Of a stretch of DNA of 64,000 nucleotides, positions 42,975 through 51,017 are shown piece by piece. The position numbers and the translations under genes are program-made. The notes under the pieces are model-generated. The model had not been told where the DNA came from and did not search any database. It was given only the letters and a program-made list of their open reading frames with translations. The stretch covers positions 73,271-137,270 of the forward strand of contig NZ_KE386909.1 in assembly GCF_000429485.1 (NCBI RefSeq), given 5' to 3'. Numbering within the stretch: the first letter of the stretch is position 1; each line of letters starts with the position of its first letter. This DNA is from Aliagarivorans marinus DSM 23064 (GTDB lineage Bacteria; Pseudomonadota; Gammaproteobacteria; Enterobacterales; Celerinatantimonadaceae).

Positions 42975-44207
42975 TTAGTCATCATTTTCTAGTTGCACAC
43001 TATCAAGTGCTTTACTTACTGTGTGTGGCATCGAGGTTACGTTCAAGCTATCAATCGCTTGAGATACTGTGTCTGGCACCGGACTCACGTTCAAGCTATC
43101 AAGAGCTTTAGAGACTGTGTCTGGCACCGGGCTCACGTTCAAGCTACCAAGAGCTTTAGATACTTTGCCTGACACAGTTTCCACCTTCTCGCCTTCAAGT
43201 ATGTTAGCGCTCTTTTTCTGTTTAGTGCTTGCCTTCAAACCATGATGCCCTTCTTTTGAGGCTGAACCATTACTCGAAGAGCTTTCTAACGCGTGAGTGG
43301 TACTGTGATTGGCAAATACCCTAGCTATCGAAGCTGCAAGATTATCAGCAGCCGGTGACACTGGCGAGGTAAGTGGGGACTGAGCTTTGCTTGATATTTG
43401 ATGCTTGATTGCTGAAAGGATCTCGTGGGTTAATCTGTTAAAGACCATTGTTATGATTGCTTCATTCTCAGTGGAGGTATTGAGCTTTTCAAGTTCTTTG
43501 CTGAGTGCTTGCTGACCTTCATTGCTTAAATGCTCGCAGTAGCTGTAGATGCTTGCTAACACATCTTTATCAGCCTGACGTAACTGACTCTCCTCTAAAG
43601 CATCTGATTCTGCTCGATCCTTTTCATTGGTCAACTTGTCCATAAGATCTTTTGAGTCTTCAAGACTCGCTCGTGCTGATGTGAGTTCTTGCTCTAGCTG
43701 TGCGATAGTGGATTTCTGAGTGCTGATTGTCTTGTTGTTGTTGTTAACAGAGGCTTCATGGCTTGCAAGTTGCTCTTGCAGTTTGGTTCGCTCCTCACCC
43801 CAGCGGTCTAAGTCTCGATTCAGCTTCTCTCGCCAATAGTCAACGCTCGCTCTCGCTTGCTGCTCGCTAGCCTTAGATAGGCTTTTGAACTTGCTCTCTA
43901 GGCGGTCATGATTGGCACTTGTTCGCTTTTCGTCGATAAATTTGTGCTTGGCCACGTCTATGTAATGCTGCACGAAGGGGAGGGCAAAAGTATAGAGCAG
44001 CGCAGCAGCCAGCGGGCAGATAACATCTGTTGTCCATGCAAACCCACTATTTTTTACGAGCGTAATTTTCGTTGCGCTGTCGCTAAAAATGAACTCAATC
44101 ACAAAAACATGGTTAATAGCCAGCCAGGCCAGTATGAACGAGCCGAGAAAGGGTGAGCGAAGTCGGTTGGCTGCAGCTTGAGTAATGGCTGAAACGAGCT
44201 CTTTCAT
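42975..44207 (-). CDS. Membrane-anchored coiled-coil protein with C-terminal 16-residue repeats
   Basis: 410 aa, not recognised as any named family. Residues 1-85 carry two hydrophobic segments (LGSFILAWLAINHVFVIEFIF and TTDVICPLAAALLYTFALPFV) after an amphipathic start (ELVSAITQAAANRLRSPF). Residues about 95-240 are charged coiled coil (EKLNRDLDRWGEERTKLQEQL). A Ser-rich linker and short basic stretch (STKQKKS) follow, then four copies of a 16-residue unit near VSKALDSLNVSPVPDT. AAGGA precedes the chosen ATG. Base composition is visibly lower in GC than the flanking genes, suggesting horizontal origin. It is monocistronic, convergent with lysS. A scaffold or anchor role is a guess. Confidence 0.75.
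   Translation of the reverse strand: MKELVSAITQAAANRLRSPFLGSFILAWLAINHVFVIEFIFSDSATKITLVKNSGFAWTTDVICPLAAALLYTFALPFVQHYIDVAKHKFIDEKRTSANHDRLESKFKSLSKASEQQARASVDYWREKLNRDLDRWGEERTKLQEQLASHEASVNNNNKTISTQKSTIAQLEQELTSARASLEDSKDLMDKLTNEKDRAESDALEESQLRQADKDVLASIYSYCEHLSNEGQQALSKELEKLNTSTENEAIITMVFNRLTHEILSAIKHQISSKAQSPLTSPVSPAADNLAASIARVFANHSTTHALESSSSNGSASKEGHHGLKASTKQKKSANILEGEKVETVSGKVSKALGSLNVSPVPDTVSKALDSLNVSPVPDTVSQAIDSLNVTSMPHTVSKALDSVQLENDD
42978..43163 (-). repeat. Four tandem 48-bp coding repeats
   Basis: The last 62 codons of the coiled-coil gene consist of three 48-base units and a partial fourth. The first two protein copies differ at one position (VSKALGSLN/VSKALDSLN followed by VSPVPDT); the third is VSQAIDSLNVTSMPHT and the fourth is VSKALDSV. 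Near identity at DNA level indicates recent expansion. Confidence 0.9.
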
Positions 44208-44502
44208 TGCAAATCCTTGCGCGTAAGCGGTTTGGTAGTGGCGCACACTAAAGAGACGCCAACAGTATTGACGAGCTTATCATAACCGTTGGCCGCGTTT
44301 TCTGATGCCCGTCGCTTTACTGTTTATTATGCTTCAAGGTTACTTAGTGTACACAGGACATCCACCCTAAGCCCTCTATCAGAAATATTCCTATTGAGCA
44401 CCATGATGAGCCAACCAAGTCGGCCTGACCCAGCGCACTGGCCAAAACTGCTACAGTTTATCCTTAGGCTTATAGGCAGGCGCATATTGCGAAGGAGTAA
44501 CC

Positions 44503-44754
44503 ATGCTAGGCGAAGACCACTCTCTGGCTCACGACTTCCCCCAGCTGGCGGGAACCATCATCAAACTCAACCAAAGCGACAGCGACTTTGCTGCTGACAA
44601 CCAACGGTATACGGCATTGGATAAAGAGATCCGCGATATGGAGTTGAGCGGCTCACCGGCTAGCGACGAGCGTATGAATCAACTGAAAATCGAACGGGCC
44701 AAGCTCAAAGACGCTCTGTATAAACGGCTGGTGGATGCCACCGGCTGTTTGTAG
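44503..44754 (+). CDS. YdcH family (DUF465) small protein, copy 1
   Basis: 83 aa, helical, highly charged. It fits YdcH/DUF465: MLGEDHSLAHDFPQL start, then NQRYTALDKEIRDMEL and MNQLKIERAKLKDALYKRL. The family is abundant and mostly uncharacterised. AAGGAG is five bases before the ATG. A paralogue follows 134 bases downstream. The overlapping longer frame starting at 44289 is a shadow. Confidence 0.85.
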   Translation: MLGEDHSLAHDFPQLAGTIIKLNQSDSDFAADNQRYTALDKEIRDMELSGSPASDERMNQLKIERAKLKDALYKRLVDATGCL

Positions 44755-44888
44755 CGGTCACTGCCCTTAGCTGCCAAGCACGCTGCTCCTAAAACTAACG
44801 GAGCAAATCGGTCTGTCCAATTTATTGCTACAGTTTAACCAGCGGCTGTCAGTCGCTGATTGGCCAATTGTGATAAAAAGGAGCAGCT

Positions 44889-45134
44889 ATGTTAGGTGAA
44901 GTTCATTCATTGAGTAATGATTTTCCAGAGTTACAAGATGTCATCACCAGCCTAATGGAGAGTGATGAGGAGTTTGCAAAGGAGAACAAGCGATACACCG
45001 CGCTGGATAAAGAAATCCGCACTCTGGAGCTCAACAATGGGCCCATCGGCGATGAGGATATGCATCAGCTTAAGCATGACCGCGCAGTACTGAAAGATGC
45101 CTTGTATCAGCGTCTGTTAAACGCCAAAGCCTAA
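44889..45134 (+). CDS. YdcH family (DUF465) small protein, copy 2
   Basis: 81 aa paralogue of the preceding gene: MLGEVHSLSNDFPEL, NKRYTALDKEIRTLELNNG and MHQLKHDRAVLKDALYQRL. The shared YTALDKEIR and LKDALYxRL cores show tandem duplication followed by divergence. AAAAAGGAG precedes the start. Each copy has its own intergenic leader, so separate expression is possible. Confidence 0.86.
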   Translation: MLGEVHSLSNDFPELQDVITSLMESDEEFAKENKRYTALDKEIRTLELNNGPIGDEDMHQLKHDRAVLKDALYQRLLNAKA

Positions 45135-45357
45135 TCCAATCCCACTGAAGCTGGCCGTTGGCTGGCTTCTGAAGATGCCCTTACACACTTTCATCCCCCT
45201 TCGTGACATCCTTCTGTTTTCTTATGTAATTGCCTCCCAGAACAACGATTTAGCCCCGGCTGTTATGGTGGTTCCCAAGCTGCAATGCTAGTATCGAACT
45301 CCGCTTCTAGTTAGTGATAGAAGCTGAAGAAAAGTAATGCATGGTTTTGAGGTAGAA

Positions 45358-45813
45358 ATGGAAACATCAGTGACAACCCAGCAATCTCCGTCGGCTTTTG
45401 TGGTCGCATTATGGCTAACCCTAGCCTCGCTGGGCTTCAACTTATTGCAACTTGGCCTTAGCTGGCTGCTTTCGATTAACCTCTCCTCGACCAGCATGCT
45501 CTCAGCCTTTGTGCCTGCGATTATCGTCGGCTATGGGCTTGGCTATAAACATGGCGTTATCCTCAGTCGCAAAACCCGCTTACAGGGCCTTGTGCTTTGG
45601 CTAGTGCTGAGCCTGCTGCTTACCTTGAGCCTGCTGCTGCTTGGCGGCGCAACCATGGCCGAGGTGGTTGCCACCATCGATGCGCTGGGCATGATGGTGA
45701 TGTTTGTGATTGCCGTGTTGGCGATGACCATTCTGCCGGCGTACTTCCTGTTTAAATACAGCGAGAAGCAAGGCATCAAGCTGCGCGAGAAAAAGCAGAA
45801 GTCGGCCAGCTAA
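45358..45813 (+). CDS. ABZJ_00895-type small membrane protein
   Basis: 151 aa with four hydrophobic segments (FVVALWLTLASLGFNLLQLGL, STSMLSAFVPAIIVGYGLG, GLVLWLVLSLLLTLSLLLL, GMMVMFVIAVLAMTILPAYFLF) and a basic C-terminus (REKKQKSAS). The ASxGFNLL start and the VPAIIVGYGLGYKHG loop resemble the ABZJ_00895 family, whose function is unknown. GAGGT lies four bases before this ATG; an ATG seven codons upstream is also possible. Confidence 0.65.
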   Translation: METSVTTQQSPSAFVVALWLTLASLGFNLLQLGLSWLLSINLSSTSMLSAFVPAIIVGYGLGYKHGVILSRKTRLQGLVLWLVLSLLLTLSLLLLGGATMAEVVATIDALGMMVMFVIAVLAMTILPAYFLFKYSEKQGIKLREKKQKSAS

Positions 45814-45833
45814 TCCCTTTCTAGATTTTTCCC

Positions 45834-46004
45834 ATGAGGAGAGTGTTCAGTGAAAGAGTTACGCTGTTCACCTACTCATGGCATCTGTTCGATGTAGTCA
45901 GCAAGCAGACCACCGCGATTGTCGAGGCCGAGACCATCGAGCGCTTAATCGAGTACAACCATCAGCTAGCGAAAACGGTGCAGCGGGATGGCTTTCAACT
46001 TTAG
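45834..46004 (+). CDS. Orphan 56-codon frame, possible gene remnant
   Basis: A frame in the gap before the DUF3157 gene reads MRRVFSERVTLFTYSWHLFDVV near its start and ends RLIEYNHQLAKTVQRDGFQL. Composition is protein-like, and it resembles the C-terminal helix of something longer, but I cannot name it. Its ATG has no ribosome site. It may be a truncated gene left by a deletion. Confidence 0.35.
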   Translation: MRRVFSERVTLFTYSWHLFDVVSKQTTAIVEAETIERLIEYNHQLAKTVQRDGFQL

Positions 46005-46061
46005 CCGCCTTCTCGAGAAATCCGTTACACTGAGGGCTAGCCCTTAACACAAGGAAGTGAA

Positions 46062-46742
46062 ATGAAACTATCGGGCCTATTACTTTGCCTGCTGACAGGC
46101 TTTGCCAGCGCCGCTGAGCGGCTGGCCACATTGGATGACGGTACTCAAGTCTGGCTGGCGGATGACTTTACCTGGCGCTTTGTAGAGGCGCCCAAGGCGG
46201 CCAATGCCGCTGCAACCATCGCTACCACAGAGCAAGGCCTGACGGTAGTGGCCGAGCCGCAAGCGCAGGCTCAAGCCCAAGCCCAAACCCAAACAACGGC
46301 CACCGCCACTGCAGCCTCTTCAGCCGTCGCCGCTGAGACTGTCGCTACCGAATCCGCACCCGTTGCCGCAACCAAGCCCCTGCTAACTGGCTGGCCGATC
46401 CAAACCGGCAGCACCGAGCCGCTGCACCTGCAAGAGGGGGATGTGGAGGTGTGGCTGAGCAACCCTACGCGAGATGGCGATAACCTGGTGTTTGATACTC
46501 GGGTGAAAAACAGTGGCCGTCAGCCGGTTATCTTAATTGATGTGGCGGTAACGGTGATGGGGCCGTCGGGTGAGAAGCTCTACAGCAAACCGCGCATAGG
46601 GGCCTGGCGTTCGATTAAGCGCATGGCCGAGACCTACCTGCGAGAGGGCCAAGAAAAGGCAGGCTTGCAACTCAGCCTGCCGGTGAAAGCGATGGACAGT
46701 TATCGCATTGAAGCCGAAATCAGTGAAGTGAAAAAACGCTAA
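46062..46742 (+). CDS. DUF3157 family exported protein
   Basis: 226 aa with a signal peptide (residues 1-17, ending GFASA). The N-terminal motif LATLDDGTQVWLADDFTWRFVE and the C-terminal domain (VEVWLSNPTRDGDNLVFDTRVKNSG, VAVTVMGPSGEKLYSK) match DUF3157, known in Vibrio and Shewanella without a function. Between them lies a low-complexity Ala/Gln/Thr linker (QAQAQAQAQTQTTATATAA). AAGGAAG precedes the ATG. Its stop overlaps that of the convergent small gene by four bases. Confidence 0.8.
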   Translation: MKLSGLLLCLLTGFASAAERLATLDDGTQVWLADDFTWRFVEAPKAANAAATIATTEQGLTVVAEPQAQAQAQAQTQTTATATAASSAVAAETVATESAPVAATKPLLTGWPIQTGSTEPLHLQEGDVEVWLSNPTRDGDNLVFDTRVKNSGRQPVILIDVAVTVMGPSGEKLYSKPRIGAWRSIKRMAETYLREGQEKAGLQLSLPVKAMDSYRIEAEISEVKKR

Positions 46743-46990
46743 CGTATATTCACTTCAACGATGTCTTTGGCGGTCAGTGCCAGTTCCACATGCTGGCCGC
46801 TTTCCACCATCCCCTGACTTATCCGACTATTGCCGAGCATTGCAAACCACGGGCTTTGCCCTTCGATGGGCAGGCTTAGTTCCTCGCCGCGTTCCAGCGG
46901 GGTAAAGCCATGCACATGGTTTTCGGCAAACACTTCAACCTCAACCGGATTACCACTGTGTTTCATATAAGCTCGAAAGTAGCAGGCCAT
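46739..46990 (-). CDS. Small protein of unknown function
   Basis: 83 aa, acidic, cytoplasmic, rich in beta-type residues (ACYFRAYMKHSGNPVEVEVFAENHVHGFTPLERGEEL, then HVELALTAKDIVEVNIR). No family is recognised. GGAGAG is four bases before this ATG; a GTG four codons upstream is less likely. It is convergent with the DUF3157 gene, sharing stop-codon bases, and divergent in the sense that nothing clearly cotranscribed lies upstream. Confidence 0.6.
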   Translation of the reverse strand: MACYFRAYMKHSGNPVEVEVFAENHVHGFTPLERGEELSLPIEGQSPWFAMLGNSRISQGMVESGQHVELALTAKDIVEVNIR

Positions 46991-47061
46991 AGTGCTCTCC
47001 ACGTGTGTTGGCTAGAGATGGCTAAAAAGTATAGATGGGCTGGATTGGCGCTATTAACAAA

Positions 47062-47085
47062 AAAACCGGCCTTTAGGCCGGTTTT
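47062..47085 (-). terminator. Terminator of the 5'-nucleotidase gene
   Basis: AAAACCGGCC and GGCCGGTTTT pair around TTTA; on the minus strand a run of T follows (AAAAAAA on the plus strand). It lies 22 bases after the nucleotidase stop. Confidence 0.88.
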
Positions 47086-47106
47086 GCGTAGCAGATCGAG
47101 TTGCGC

Positions 47107-49017
47107 TTACTGCGCCGCTGGCGTGTAGTGTTGCACGCTCATATCTTCCAGCGCTGGCGCGGTCACTGCCTCGCCATTGGCGTCAAACTGCTTGATGTAG
47201 TTCACCAAAGAGTCGGTGTAGAGCAGGCCGGTATGGTCGACTCGGCCATCATCGGCATACCAGATATCTCCCATGGTGTAGTAACCGTCACGCCCTTCGG
47301 CAATAAAGTCATTGGTCACCACTACGTAGGTTTTCTCCTGCTCGATTGCCTGCCAGCTTGAGCCGGCTTGCTTGGCGCGTACCTGCACGTTGCTGATCTT
47401 CTCGCCTTCATTGGCGTTCATATCCGCATCGAAGCGCAGGAAGGCGGTGGCCGGGAAGGCGCCAGTGGAGGTGCTCAGGGCGTAGTCGGCGGCTTCATTG
47501 AGAACCTTAACGATCTCGGCGCCGGTCATCTCTACGTTCACCAGCAGGTTGTCAAACGGTAGCACCTCGATGGCATCGCCGTAGGTGATGGTGCCCGGGT
47601 ACATGCTGGTGCGCACGCCACCGGTGTTCTGGATGGCTAGGTCAGATAGCTTCGACATATCGGCAAAGGCTTGGGCAACCACTACGCCCATTACAGAACC
47701 GTGCTTATCGGTCACCTCGTTGTGACAGCCTGCGCCCGAGGAGTGGTGGCTGCCCGGCAAGCGCTCGTTACATAGGATGTCAGCAGCAACGCCGATCTCT
47801 TCTTTCTTGATTTCGTCCACTTCGTCGCGGAACACTTGCAGGGTCTCTTCTGCCGACTCATTTAGCGCAACAAAATCAGCTTCCGGCAGTTGCTCAGCCA
47901 CGTAATCCAGCAGCTCTTGGACGATAGCATCGGAGACATAGCGGCTCATTGCGCTTTGCTCATCGCTGACTGGCGTCACGTTGGGCGCGCCGGTATCGCG
48001 GTCGTAGGTTAGGTCACCCAGCAATAGGTGAGGCTGGCCGCCACAGCTAAGGATACGAGAGTCGGTGTCGAAGCTTACTTGCAGTTCGCCCACCACCTGC
48101 GAGTTGTCCATGGCCTGAACGATACATACGTCGTCACCGCTGGCGCTTTGTACCACGGTTGGGTACTCGCCGTGCGGGTTCAGGTTGTAGTTGGCATAGT
48201 TGCTACCCAGCAGGCTGTGGCTGTCGCCGCCCACGATAACGTCAACCCCTCTTAGCTGCTTGGCCATGGCGATGTCGTTGCTGTACATGTAGTGGGTCAG
48301 CAGAACGATCTTGTCGATGCCCTTGGCTTTTAGCTCGTCGATGTAGAACTGGGCGGTGCTCACTTCATCCAAGAACACGGTGTCGCGATCGGGGCTGGAT
48401 GAGCCTTGGGTTTTATCTGAAATAGTCAAACCGATCACCGCAACGTGCTCGCCGTCGATGTTGTGCAGGCTGTAGGGGGTGTACTTGCCGTAAATCGGGT
48501 TGTTGGCCGGGACTTCCACGTTGGCCGAGATCACCTGAGTGCCACAGGCGCCCAGCTCTTGGCTTGGGTCGTTCAGGTAGTCGATAAAGGTGGCCAGTTG
48601 CTCGTTGCCGTCGTCGAACTCGTGGTTGCCCAGCACGAAGCTGTCGAAGCACACTTCGTTCATCATCGCCGCGTCGGCTCTGCCCTTGGTCAGGCTGTAG
48701 TAGGGAGTACCGGTAATGGCATCGCCCGCATGCAGCTTCAGCACGTTGTTGTTGGTGCGTTCCAGTTCAGCAAACTTCTCTGCCACACGGCTGAAGCCGC
48801 CAACCTCAAATTCTGCTTCGTAGCGCTTGCCTTGGGTGTCTGGTAGGTGCAACTTGAGCTTCACTGGGTCCAGATTGGAGTGGTGATCGTTGATATGCAG
48901 AATGGTCATCTCCATACCCAGCTCACGAGGAAGCTCGGGAGAATCAGAGTCTGAATTACAGGCGCTCAAGCCGAGCAGGGAAATTAGGGCTAATGCGATG
49001 GGGCTTTTGTTCAACAT
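47107..49017 (-). CDS. 5'-nucleotidase family lipoprotein (UshA/NadN-like)
   Basis: 636 aa. Lipobox LLGLSAC near residue 20 indicates a lipid anchor. The metallophosphoesterase domain shows ILHINDHHSN, LHAGDAITGTPYY, LGNHEFDDG, LLTHYMYSND and VGGDSHSLLG; the C-terminal substrate domain carries AIQNTGGVRTSM and a YGDAIEVLPFDN stretch. Such enzymes dephosphorylate nucleotides or NAD outside the inner membrane for nucleoside salvage. Two extra cysteine pairs (ILSCGG, DILCNERLPG, GAGCHNE) may form disulfides. GGAAG is six bases before the chosen ATG. It is monocistronic. Confidence 0.87.
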   Translation of the reverse strand: MLNKSPIALALISLLGLSACNSDSDSPELPRELGMEMTILHINDHHSNLDPVKLKLHLPDTQGKRYEAEFEVGGFSRVAEKFAELERTNNNVLKLHAGDAITGTPYYSLTKGRADAAMMNEVCFDSFVLGNHEFDDGNEQLATFIDYLNDPSQELGACGTQVISANVEVPANNPIYGKYTPYSLHNIDGEHVAVIGLTISDKTQGSSSPDRDTVFLDEVSTAQFYIDELKAKGIDKIVLLTHYMYSNDIAMAKQLRGVDVIVGGDSHSLLGSNYANYNLNPHGEYPTVVQSASGDDVCIVQAMDNSQVVGELQVSFDTDSRILSCGGQPHLLLGDLTYDRDTGAPNVTPVSDEQSAMSRYVSDAIVQELLDYVAEQLPEADFVALNESAEETLQVFRDEVDEIKKEEIGVAADILCNERLPGSHHSSGAGCHNEVTDKHGSVMGVVVAQAFADMSKLSDLAIQNTGGVRTSMYPGTITYGDAIEVLPFDNLLVNVEMTGAEIVKVLNEAADYALSTSTGAFPATAFLRFDADMNANEGEKISNVQVRAKQAGSSWQAIEQEKTYVVVTNDFIAEGRDGYYTMGDIWYADDGRVDHTGLLYTDSLVNYIKQFDANGEAVTAPALEDMSVQHYTPAAQ

Positions 49018-49160
49018 CGATACTTCCATTTGTGTTGTGTACATCGGTTTCTCGATGATGGTGCCTAAACTCTGTTACTCATCAAGGTGGCTTTGGTTAA
49101 ATATTTCTTAAATATCAATAGTTTATATTTTAATGCTGAAGTGGTGATGCGGGTGTGATG

Positions 49161-49192
49161 AGATTGCGAGCCGGGGGCCCGGCTCGCAATCT
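49161..49192 (-). terminator. Strong hairpin after panF
   Basis: A 15-bp stem (AGATTGCGAGCCGGG and its complement) with a minimal loop lies 18 bases after the panF stop. It has no U-run but is very stable. Confidence 0.6.
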
Positions 49193-49210
49193 ATCGAAGT
49201 GAGAGTGAGG

Positions 49211-50635
49211 CTATACGCCGCGAGCATTGCCAAGGCGATTAAACAGCACAAATGCAGCCCCGGATGCGGCCAGCGCTGGCACGATAGGATGAATACCAAA
49301 GGGTTTAAACCCACTATTCAGCATCCACAAGAAGCCACCTGCGCCCACCAACATGGCGCTGATCGCACCGCTGGCATTGGCCTTGGGCCAGAACAGACCA
49401 AGAATAATGGGCCAGAGGAATACCGCCTGCAACACGCCAAAGGCGCCAAGGTTGAGCCACACAATCATCTGCGGGGGATTGAGCGCCAACAGGCCGCTAC
49501 CGGCGACCAGCAATAACATGGTTAGATGGCTTAAGCGGCGCTGCTGCACTTCATTGAGAGTGACAAAGCGGCCAGCCAAATCGCTGACCAAGGTGGAGCC
49601 GGTTTGCAGCAGCATGGAATCCACCGAGGACATGATCGCCGCCAAGGGGGCTGCCAACAGCAAGCCACCTAACAGCGGTGGGAACACGGTAATCATCAGT
49701 GTGGGTAGCACGTTATCTGGGCTGTCTATCTCCGGCAGGATGGCGCGGGCCAATACGCCACTAAGATGGGGCAGTAGGATCACCACCACCGAGACCATGC
49801 TGCCCAGCACCATGGCTTGCTTAAGTGCCCGGCCATCTTTAACCGCCATGGCGCGCAGAGCGGTGTGTGGCAGGCCAAGGGTACCAAAGCCCACTAACAC
49901 CCAAAACGACAATAAGAACGGCCAGCTAAGGAAGTCATTGGGGCCGCGGTGGGAGAGCAGGGCTGGGTCGATTTCATGTAGCTTGGCGGTAATCGCCGAC
50001 ATCCCGCCGCCGTAATTGAGCACCGCGATAAACAGTGCCACGGTACCAAATACCATCACTAGCCCCTGCAGGGCATCGGTATACGATACCGCGCGAAAGC
50101 CGCCCCACAAGGTGTAGATAAGCACGGTGCTGACAAACAGCGCTAGCGCCCAGTGGTACTCGACACCGGTCATCACCGAGAGCATGCGTGCGCCGCCGGT
50201 AAACTGCACCACCACCATGCCCATAAAGGCGCCCACCAGGCTGATACCGGCGATCACCAATAAGGCCTTGCTGTGATAGCGTTGCTCGAGGATATCTAAA
50301 ATGGTGACCGCTTGGTGTTGCTTGGCGAGCCGCCAGATCTTCGGGCCAATCACCCCCAGCGTTAGGATGGCCACCGGCACCTGAATCATCGCTAGCAGCA
50401 CCCAGCCAAGCCCAAAGTTGTAGGCGGCTCCCGGCCCACCAATAAATGACGAGGCGCTGGTATAGGTGGTGACCAAGGCAAAGGCCAGCAGTGGTCCGCT
50501 CATAAACTGGCCGCCTAAGAAGTAACGGCGTTCAAAGCTGCCCTCGCTAGTACCACGGCTCGCGGCATAGCGAGACAAGCCCAGAGTGGCGATCAGGTAT
50601 AGCAGGATTGGGGCGAGCAGGCTCCAGTTAGTCAT
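49211..50635 (-). CDS. panF: Sodium/pantothenate symporter
   Basis: 474 aa solute:sodium symporter family protein with 13 TM segments: ERRYFLGGQFMSGPLLAFALVTTYTSASSFIGGPGAAYNFGLGW is the typical PanF/PutP opening, and FPPLLGGLLLAAPLAAIMSSVDSMLLQTGS holds the second sodium-site region. Pantothenate specificity is inferred from the coupled yhdT gene: in E. coli yhdT-panF is the standard pair. The two overlap by eight bases here. Confidence 0.88.
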   Translation of the reverse strand: MTNWSLLAPILLYLIATLGLSRYAASRGTSEGSFERRYFLGGQFMSGPLLAFALVTTYTSASSFIGGPGAAYNFGLGWVLLAMIQVPVAILTLGVIGPKIWRLAKQHQAVTILDILEQRYHSKALLVIAGISLVGAFMGMVVVQFTGGARMLSVMTGVEYHWALALFVSTVLIYTLWGGFRAVSYTDALQGLVMVFGTVALFIAVLNYGGGMSAITAKLHEIDPALLSHRGPNDFLSWPFLLSFWVLVGFGTLGLPHTALRAMAVKDGRALKQAMVLGSMVSVVVILLPHLSGVLARAILPEIDSPDNVLPTLMITVFPPLLGGLLLAAPLAAIMSSVDSMLLQTGSTLVSDLAGRFVTLNEVQQRRLSHLTMLLLVAGSGLLALNPPQMIVWLNLGAFGVLQAVFLWPIILGLFWPKANASGAISAMLVGAGGFLWMLNSGFKPFGIHPIVPALAASGAAFVLFNRLGNARGV

Positions 50636-50837
50636 TGCCGCGCTCCCTTAGCCAGGATGCTGCGATAAGGCAAAATGCTATTGGTGCGACAATGCATGAC
50701 AGCCAGAACCACAGCGGCAAGCCGAGCCACATCGGCGCTTCGGCCAGCAGCAAGGGGCCAGCCAGCCAGACAACGACGTAGCCCAGAGTGAGCGCGATGG
50801 CGCCTAGCGCAAGTTTGGTGGGATTGATTCCATGCAT
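50628..50837 (-). CDS. yhdT: YhdT family small membrane protein (DUF997)
   Basis: 69 aa with two TM segments (ALGAIALTLGYVVVWLAGPLL and PLWFWLSCIVAPIAFCLIAASWLR). Matches YhdT, a small protein encoded just before panF in many gammaproteobacteria. Its role is thought to be assistance to the symporter, without proof. The start ATG has no clear ribosome site; a TTG four codons upstream is the alternative. Its end overlaps panF by eight bases, implying translational coupling. Confidence 0.82.
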   Translation of the reverse strand: MHGINPTKLALGAIALTLGYVVVWLAGPLLLAEAPMWLGLPLWFWLSCIVAPIAFCLIAASWLRERGND

Positions 50838-50966
50838 CGTATTAAGCAAAACCTAATCAGCCAATTTTCGCTGCATGGTAAGCAAAGCGCGATACGCTTG
50901 CAAAGTCGATTGGGAGGGGGATTGATCTAGCGCAGACCTGAGTGGTGTCTTGGGAATTGAGAAAGC

Positions 50967-50992
50967 AAAAGGGCCTGTGTAAACACAGGCCC
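50967..50992 (-). terminator. Terminator of amtB
   Basis: GGGCCTGTGT and ACACAGGCCC pair in a perfect stem; on the minus strand TTTTGC follows. It lies 25 bases after the amtB stop. Confidence 0.82.
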
Positions 50993-51017
50993 TAAATAGA
51001 CTAAGTACTTACTTGCA

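Noticed and set aside
44289-44597. 102-codon plus-strand frame before the first YdcH gene
   Set aside because: It overlaps the YdcH gene in another frame, lacks a ribosome site, and its sequence is Arg/Pro-rich shadow-like.
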